Shown here: positions 57,131 through 64,000 of the stretch, piece after piece
Position numbering within the stretch: position 1 is the stretch's first letter
Layout of the letters: each line of letters opens with the position of its first letter
Source: Larix kaempferi
Taxonomy: Eukaryota; Streptophyta; Pinopsida; Pinales; Pinaceae
DNA length: 64,000 nucleotides
Assembly (NCBI GenBank): GCA_027924585.1
Contig: BSBM01001929.1
Location: 248,001-312,000, forward strand
Reading direction: 5' to 3'
The notes under the pieces: model-generated
Told to the model about the DNA's origin: nothing
The model's input: only the letters and a program-made list of their open reading frames with translations
The model's database searches: none
Translations under genes and position numbers: made by a program

Positions 57131-57142
57131 GCTTTGATACCA
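57131..57142 (-). promoter_or_regulatory. Primer binding site of gypsy element B
   Basis: On the minus strand TGGTATCAAAGC, one base different from the initiator tRNA-Met site, lies 2 bp inside the LTR end. Confidence 0.85.
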
Positions 57143-57144
57143 TT

Positions 57145-57494
57145 TGATGCAGTACTGGGTTGCGATCAAAATCACACAATAGAAGATTGCAATAGAAACA
57201 ACACAAATTTATCGAGATCTTATACATGGGAATGAACAACACAAAGCTCAATCCATTCAATAAAAATAAGTCAATTCTTAACTTCATACAATCACATAAC
57301 CCTCAAGGTCTCTAGATTTTACACAAACTCACTCTATAGAAGGCCCCATTCACATAAAGGCTTCAGATATTTATGCTAGAGCAATTGATTGTTCATCTCC
57401 AAATACTATTTCACTAGTAGCTCAAACATTACATAATTTTAATATTACGATCCAAATATGGTCTCTTGACCTTCTAGACACAATCCACAACTGA
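57145..57494 (-). repeat. 5' LTR of gypsy element B
   Basis: On the plus strand it starts TGATGCAGTACTGG next to the primer site. The other end is placed at CACAATCCACA near 57490, but no second LTR is in the window to confirm it. Confidence 0.5.
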
Positions 57495-58975
57495 AAGTTT
57501 GAATTGTCAAAGGAAAAATTAGAAAAATATGCATGTGCAAAAATTTTCGGTTGCCCATGTTGTACTCATAGTAGAAAAATACGGTCGTATTGGCAATTTT
57601 TATACGGAAATTCAAACCATGTTAAAAATACGGCGAACATTCAAGATGATACGGGTTCGGTACAATCAATGATTTATTTACCGAATTTTGATAGAACTAA
57701 ATTCAAATAGAATTCATATTGGTACAATAAAATATAAAACTCCAAAGCATGGCCAACTAATAAAAAATATATTTAAGAAAAAACTTTAAAATACTTTTTC
57801 AAATTCTTATAAATATACCATCCCTCGAACAAAAAAATAAATCGGAGAAAATAAGAATTTACCATCATTCGAACAAAACATAATCGTGAATCAAAGAAAA
57901 TTGAACTTATTTCTGAATTTTGATTTGCAAACAAAGAACATCAAATTAGCAGCTCAGCTCAGCCGCTCACAGTAATATGCCAGAAAATCAAAATCCTGTT
58001 TTGAATTTCTGGGCTAAGTTCAAGTCTCAATAGTGACGTGCGACCTCTATTTGCAAGAGTTCAACTTCAAAGTTTAATGTTTTAAATTCCAAATACAGGT
58101 ATGTGCATAATACATATTTCATGGTGAGTCACACTTGAATTTTGAAGTTTTGAATGTGAATAATCTAGATTCTATACTGTTAGTGTTATTATAATTTAGT
58201 GTTAGTATTATACTGTTAGGATTTTATATCACGCACCTTATTACTCTTCCGTTTTTACTATTACATGTAGGTTTTTTTATTTAAGTTGTATTTTATATGT
58301 AATTGTTATTTTAATTTTATTTTTTAGTATTTATTATTTATCAAAAAGTAAATTTATGTAGTTTCTTTGTTCTCATTTTTTTAAGTCATTTTATATAAAA
58401 ATAGATTTGTGTAGTAGTAATTTTTAATTTTAAAGTTTTCAATAAATAATGAATGAGATGTTAAAATTTGGAATGATTATGTATAATCTTTTTTTTAATT
58501 AAAATTGCATGTTTTTGTATTATAAGATGTCTACTCTCGTATTTTAGTCGTACTTTATTTTTTTGTTAGGTATTTTCTTGTATCGTATCCATACTCGAAT
58601 CTTGCTACTATGGTTGTACTCTATGTTTGAATTATTTGACCCACTTAAACTCAATATTTTTTAATAAAACTTTAAGGAAGGTATAGGAATATCTCCTCTC
58701 CCTAAAAAAAATTTAAACTCTAATTCCAAATATTGATTGTGTGACAAGGCAAAACATTGACCCCGTTTTTGCAAAATTCTAAATGTGGTCTCTAAACATG
58801 GAATGACTTGTGCACATTACATATAATCAATAAATTTTGATGAAATGTGATAAGAAAGATCATTCTTGTACAACACATCTAAATTTCAAACATTAAATCT
58901 AAATTGTGAGAACTAGCGATCAAAATACATTTAGTAGGAAGATAATTCTTCTACAACATATCTAAATTTTAAAAA
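57495..58975. other. AT-rich stretch, no gene
   Basis: No domain, long repeat or LTR end was recognised in about 1.5 kb. Confidence 0.5.
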
Positions 58976-59138
58976 TTAAATTTAAATTGTGAGAATATTA
59001 AATTTAGCGCTGACTTTCAATCACACTATCTCGAGTTCCAATGGTGGGGCCTTGGCCTTGAGCTCCTCACCATGGCCATTTACAAAATGCATAATTAAAA
59101 TAATAATAATAATAGGTCAATTTTGGAGGGATGTTACA
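58976..59138 (-). repeat. Start of the 3' LTR of a minus-strand element
   Basis: On the minus strand TGTAACATCCCTCC starts at 59138 right after a purine tract. About 100 bp match the corresponding part of the element at 12.9 kb. An (AAT)n tract lies at 59098-59114. The far end is not defined. Confidence 0.6.
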
Positions 59139-61057
59139 TACTCCACCCCTTAAGAATAACACCGTCCTCGGTGTTCGTCAGTTTGTCCTTTACGTCCATT
59201 CATCGTCTTCCATTTACTTTTGTTCGTTTGCTTTGGTTGTTTTCACATTTTTACAATTTCCGCAAGCTCTTTTTACTTATAACCTGCACATTGTACAACT
59301 CGCACAAGATTTTTTTCAATATTTCTTCAATATACAAAATTTCAAAACACTAATGTTCATCATTCTTCCTCATCTTTCGAGGAAATAATTTTCCTTATTC
59401 TAGCATTCATAGCAATTCACACATAAATACTTCTCATAGTCTAGTTACAAGACAAACTATTAATATTTGCTTTATATCATAAAACAATTCTTTCAACAAA
59501 ACTTTGTTGATCAACAATCTCTTTTGTTCTTCAACAATCATGGAGACTTGCATACATATCCTGCTCATGTACTTCAGCAATCATATAGACTTGCATACAT
59601 AGCACTCTGCAACTCAGTAGGAAAATTTGACAGTCTTACTTTGCAACTCATTACATAGCTTCCCCTCATCGAATCTTCTTGTGGGCTCAGTTCTAACACC
59701 ACAAGGAAGAAGTTTAGTCTCCTCAGAGAACCTCTTGTGCGCTCCATTCTAACAACACAAGGAAAATCATGAGCCCTTCCTCTGCTCAATTCGATGGATA
59801 TAAAGTTTGCCTAGGATTTTTGGGTCAGTATAACATTCAACGAGCTACCCACCTGCTCTGTTCCACTTCCATGGGGAACATGACCACAATTTAGGGAAGT
59901 TGCACCCTGCAACAGCTAGTAAGTGAGTGCAAGATGCAGCCTCTACTTGAGTTCAGGAAATATTACTTTCCCCTCAAACCTTCTCATTTGAGTCCGGGAA
60001 TTTTACTTAGTAACAATCATTTAGTATTTCTTGCATTCCACATGCGACATAATACCAACAAAATATTAACGAATATATCTTATTCTATGCATTTTGATGA
60101 TTACACATCATCAATCATAAGTCTTATCACCAATCCTGATCCATAAAGCCCTGTAATCAAAATAAAAATGTAAAGTAAATTATTACTTACTCTTGAGCGA
60201 TTTAGCTCAACTTATCTATGTAAGTGGTTGTATAATCCATGTTCCTCTTGGATTATGACATTGGTCGTGATCCAAAATCTCCTCCTGAAGTGTTAGTATA
60301 AAGGAAAATTTTCTTTGCTTCAAAAGTTCAACAACTGAACTCATTAGTTCCATTTATTTACACGCATGCTCATTGGATTAACCTGTGCATCCTCTTCAAT
60401 TCATCTTGATGCAAACTCTTCAAGATCCTTAATGTGAATTTGAGGTCAAGTCTGCTAACAAACAAACATGTTAGTTTCATAATTAAAACGGTTAGTTGCA
60501 TATAGATTCAATTCAAAGTGAAGATTTACCATCTAATGATTCTTTTCTTGTAATCAAACTCCTATTATTAACAAGACCTTTTTAATTTGATGCACATCAA
60601 TATTTATAACAAACCCTAGAAGAAATACTTAGAATCATAATGCTTTTAGTAATTATAGAATATCAACAAAAAATGCGGAATTAAATGATACTTCTATAAA
60701 ATTTTGAATTTACTTATGAAATTTGTCAGTATGTTCACGACACTTTTCATAATCTTTTGTACAAATACGAGAATTGTTTTAACAAGTTTCATTTTTTAGT
60801 AAAACTATATAGTAATGTGAATATTTAAACTTATGTCAAGGGATAACGTACCTGCCTCACAACTTTATGAGGAACCAAAAGTAAAAGTACTTATCTTTAC
60901 TCTTTCGGAAAAATCTTGGAGTTGCACTTTGTGTAATATTACCCCTCGTCCATTCCAGTCCATGCATTCAAAATGAAACAAAAAACAACTTGGTTAATAA
61001 ACTCCATACTTATTGATTTCATGTTGAGCCCATCAGGCCCGAGTGTTTAAACCTAGT
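59139..61057 (-). mobile_element. Coding-poor interior of the minus-strand LTR element
   Basis: It is bounded by a purine tract (minus-strand CTTAAGGGGTGGAG, 59141-59154) and a primer binding site at 61058. The interior, about 1.9 kb, has no retrotransposon domain. It contains short degenerate tandem repeats, for instance around GACTTGCATACATA (59543 and 59589) and CTAACAACACAAGGAA (59693-59765). The minus-strand 3' end ACACCGAGGACGGTGTTAT matches the element at 12.9 kb. Confidence 0.7.
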
Positions 61058-61069
61058 GCTCTGATACCA
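61058..61069 (-). promoter_or_regulatory. Primer binding site (initiator tRNA-Met type)
   Basis: Minus-strand TGGTATCAGAGC lies 2 bp from a TGTGACA LTR end. Confidence 0.9.
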
Positions 61070-61071
61070 TA

Positions 61072-64000
61072 TGTCACATACCCAAATTTTCATAAAAATT
61101 TAAAACAATTTCTAGGTGTCTAATTGTCATTAAATGCTATGCGGAAATATAAAATGTATGTATGACATCTATAATTTTCACATCATCATGGCATCTCATA
61201 ACTTCTTAACATTAACTATTCAATTGTACTACTAACTTGATTATAAAATGAGTAAAACATATTCATGGAAAGATATAAATAACAACCATCCTAATAGTAA
61301 AATACTTAAGATACATAAATTGGGAGTAAACAAAACTGAAGAAATAACTGAGATGCACCATCAACGAAATATATGGACGAGATACACAAGTACAGCCACA
61401 ATTATCAAGAGAGATATATACAAGAAATACACCCCAACAGAACAAAGACATACACAAGAGACCAAGGTAACGTGGTTCACCCGTACACGGGCTAGTCCAC
61501 AAAGGTGTGTGTGCATAATTTATTATTAGGTAAAAAGTAATAAGATTACAACGAGCAACATAGTTGCTTTAACAAGATTTCCTTCTCCTTCTATCAAGCC
61601 TCTATCGCATAGAGCTTTTCATGAATCAACTTTATAAATCTAAAATCTCTAAATAGTAGCATAACCCTTTTTTTCCTTTCTTTTTGGCCGATGAGGCTGT
61701 CATCATACAATATAAGCTACTTATTCTTAAGACAATTTATAACCAGGTTGATATTTTGGTCATGACTCTGCTACCTTGTTTCATAACAGGACATGTATAA
61801 AATGAATTATGCCTTGGTCAAACGATCCTAAGACCATATCTATCACGGTTTTATTATATGGAAACAAATTTCATATTAATTTAATAACAACACCTCTATT
61901 TCATTGTGTATCTTTTTATTTAAATATGTTACCATCCTTGTTAACAAGATCTAAATAAATTATCTCCTACTTAATAAAGTGATGATTAGAAAGTTATGTA
62001 AAATCATGTACTATGTATTAGTTTTCTGGCTAAAAAATTCAAACCAAGTAAGTTATTTGTCGAAAACCTTTCTCCAATACTCTACAGACCTCACTAAGGT
62101 AGAGTAATTCACACTAATATCTATCCAATAGGCTAAAGCCAAGAAACGCATACTCTATCCATATCGTAAAAGCTATGGACTCTGTCCAAATTATCAAAAT
62201 ACACAAAGAACATACAAAGTTTGCAATTAAGCTCTGTGCACATAATCAGATACCGAGATTGCTTACACCATGATTAATATCAACAATCTAAAGTTTCCAT
62301 CAAGCATACTACGATCTGAGGTCATTTAATATGAACAACAACTGAAGGGTAAGATCGCCCTCATAACAACAAAACTGAGATCACTCTTCATAGAAGAAAG
62401 TTGGAACTCCGATAGACAAGATAGGATGGGTGTCGATACTCGTTAATGGAGTTTCCTTCCTGTCATGCCCAATGCATCAATCACAAAAATCTCCTTCCCT
62501 AAAGACAGTCCCAAACCGATATACATAAGATATAATCTACCTTCTATAAATTTCCCATGAGAGAGTGATGCCTATGTAACTGTAATTTGGGGATCGATTC
62601 CATTGATCGCCCAATTTTCTCCATATATTTCGATAAGCATTTCATGCAAAGATAAGAAAATAAATCCTCATGCAGAGGTTGGTAACTAACTTACAGCAAC
62701 AAGGTATTTCAAAACATATAAGATTTGGAAAGCACTACACGTTCAGCAAGAGAAATGAGTTAAGCAACTCAGATTACGCGGGATATTAACAAGCCAAGGG
62801 AAAACATGTTTAACCTTACTGATTTATCGCAGGGATTTACAGGATCCAAAATCTTTCCTTTCCAAGTATTTAATTTACAGGATCTTTCATAACAATTGTA
62901 ATGAAATAAAATAGGAGCTCCACTCTCTTAACTATCTTTTTCTGATATCTATTATGCAAGTCAAGTTGTAGCTTTGCTATAAGGGACAATAAAATTTATA
63001 CTCAGTTCAACATCCCGGTTGTCCGCTTTTTTCCCAGTGAAATCGCAAGGATAACATTTATCCAAAACGTAAACCCTATGAATAAACTAGGACCCATTAC
63101 CCTAGTTATTCCTTCCCGTGGTGTTCTATCATAGCTTAAGTTACTCGGATAATATATGTACATAGTTTTCCAAACAGAAAAAAAACAAAAAAAAACAATA
63201 GAATGACTATTACAGCAATTACAACTTCTGGACTTTCGACAAGAGATAGTAAAATAAAGATGAGTTCCGGGATTTCTAGCAACATGGTTTCAACTTCAAT
63301 TTACTCAACCCTAGATTAATATTTTTATAAGAAAATCAACCAAGCATTCTACACACCCGACCTAGATATGGACCTTATACAGACAAATACTCTAACAAGC
63401 AAAATGCCATCAGAGGTAACACAAAAAGATCTCTCTATAGGAAACAAAACGCTGTGAATTCGGTTTAATTAAGTTGAGCAAACCGCAATCTTCATTGGAA
63501 TTTAATAGAACAATTCAACCTAATAAAGCACACAGGGATCTAAGCAAATTCAATTCTTGCAGAAACCAAATCAGAAATCAGTTTGGCTTTTAATCCGTCG
63601 AACTTCATGAAAACTGCAGAGTTAGTAAAATAGGGTTATTACAAACATATTTTCAAGTCCCTATCGTAAAGAGATCATCTTTGTGATTTCATCCCTTACC
63701 ACTGTATGCAGATCTGGGGTTATAGGTAGACAGAATCAAAACATCTTTACAATCTGATCCAAGATTTGTGCAGATAATCTAAATACATACGAAATATATA
63801 CACGTAGACAACAATGGACTGTGATCCAAAAATGGATTCATGCCTTCTCCACCTCTGAATAAACCAATTAGAGAAATAACTCGGTAGATGCTAGAGAATA
63901 TGATTTGGATATAAGGAAGATATACATACAAAAATTATAAGCTTGCAATTAGACTGAGATTCGTACCAGATTGACGCCTGCCCTATATCAGGTTGATTTC
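61072..64000 (-). repeat. 5' LTR end of the minus-strand element, then unassigned DNA
   Basis: The plus-strand TGTCACATACC at 61072 is the inner end of the 5' LTR. A copia-U5-like segment (minus-strand CCGTGTACGGGTGAACCACG) lies near 61465-61485. The outer LTR end was not found, and no matching U3 sequence like 59040-59138 occurs before the window ends. From about 61600 on I see no gene, domain or long repeat. Confidence 0.45.

Larger units (their letters stand above)
52775..57494 (-). mobile_element. Gypsy element B, truncated, with two nested insertions
   Basis: In minus-strand order it has a 5' LTR (57145-57494), a primer binding site, gag in two pieces and a protease segment ending at 52775. 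RT and everything after it are absent. A solo LTR (55779-56376) splits gag, and a 2.25-kb LTR element (53193-55446) lies between gag and protease. Domain wording resembles chromovirus-type gypsy elements. Confidence 0.75.

Noticed and set aside
61248-61529. 93-codon plus-strand frame
   Set aside because: It lies antisense in a copia-U5-like LTR segment and is low complexity.

Overview
This window is nuclear DNA from a plant with a large, repeat-rich genome. It is AT-rich and contains almost nothing but transposable elements. They include a Tat-like Ty3/gypsy element with an archaeal-type RNase H and an antisense accessory ORF, chromodomain-bearing gypsy elements (chromoviruses), plant L1 LINEs ending in an RNase H domain, and small coding-poor LTR elements. 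Old nested insertions and the lack of any host gene suit a conifer or other gymnosperm, but a large angiosperm genome cannot be excluded. I found no tRNA, rRNA, CRISPR array or convincing single-copy host gene. Internal positions given for degraded elements are by-eye estimates.

Layout. 1-12427: a plus-strand Tat-like gypsy element, cut on its left by the window edge: gag with an octapeptide repeat, zinc knuckle, protease, RT, RNase H, integrase, a second RNase H after the integrase, an antisense ORF, and a 951-bp 3' LTR. 12428-15240: end of a minus-strand LTR element with a coding-poor interior and a 46-bp minisatellite. 15241-16345: unidentified open stretches. 16346-22012 and 22691-28770: two L1-type LINEs in the same minus orientation, each with ORF1, endonuclease, RT, zinc-binding region and RNase H, all broken by stops and frameshifts. 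28771-34984: AT-rich DNA with a long foldback element (31015-31880), a word-repeat region (32575-33800) and a copia-type LTR inside it.

34985-51770 is a nested stack. Gypsy element A (gag, RT, RNase H, integrase start) is split inside its RNase H by a 6.1-kb minus-strand chromovirus (37062-43165, target duplication AAATT, 375-bp LTRs). Next to it lies chromovirus 2 (about 43816-49803), split in its protease-RT linker by a 2.8-kb LTR element that encodes no recognisable protein (44203-46993). Removing one copy of each target duplication restores the host reading frame. Chromovirus 2 shares its 3' LTR sequence with an adjoining unit that carries an uninterrupted 392-codon ORF (50228-51406). Its product is a protease-like fold without the catalytic aspartate, followed by a long coiled coil. 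This is the most unusual coding sequence here.

51771-64000: a copia-type tail and LTR; a minus-strand gypsy element B (52775-57494) interrupted by a 2.25-kb non-autonomous LTR element and a solo LTR; AT-rich DNA; and a minus-strand coding-poor LTR element whose 3' end resembles the one at 12.9 kb. The elements form no shared pathway: the window records successive insertion and decay. The least decayed autonomous element is the chromovirus at 37-43 kb.
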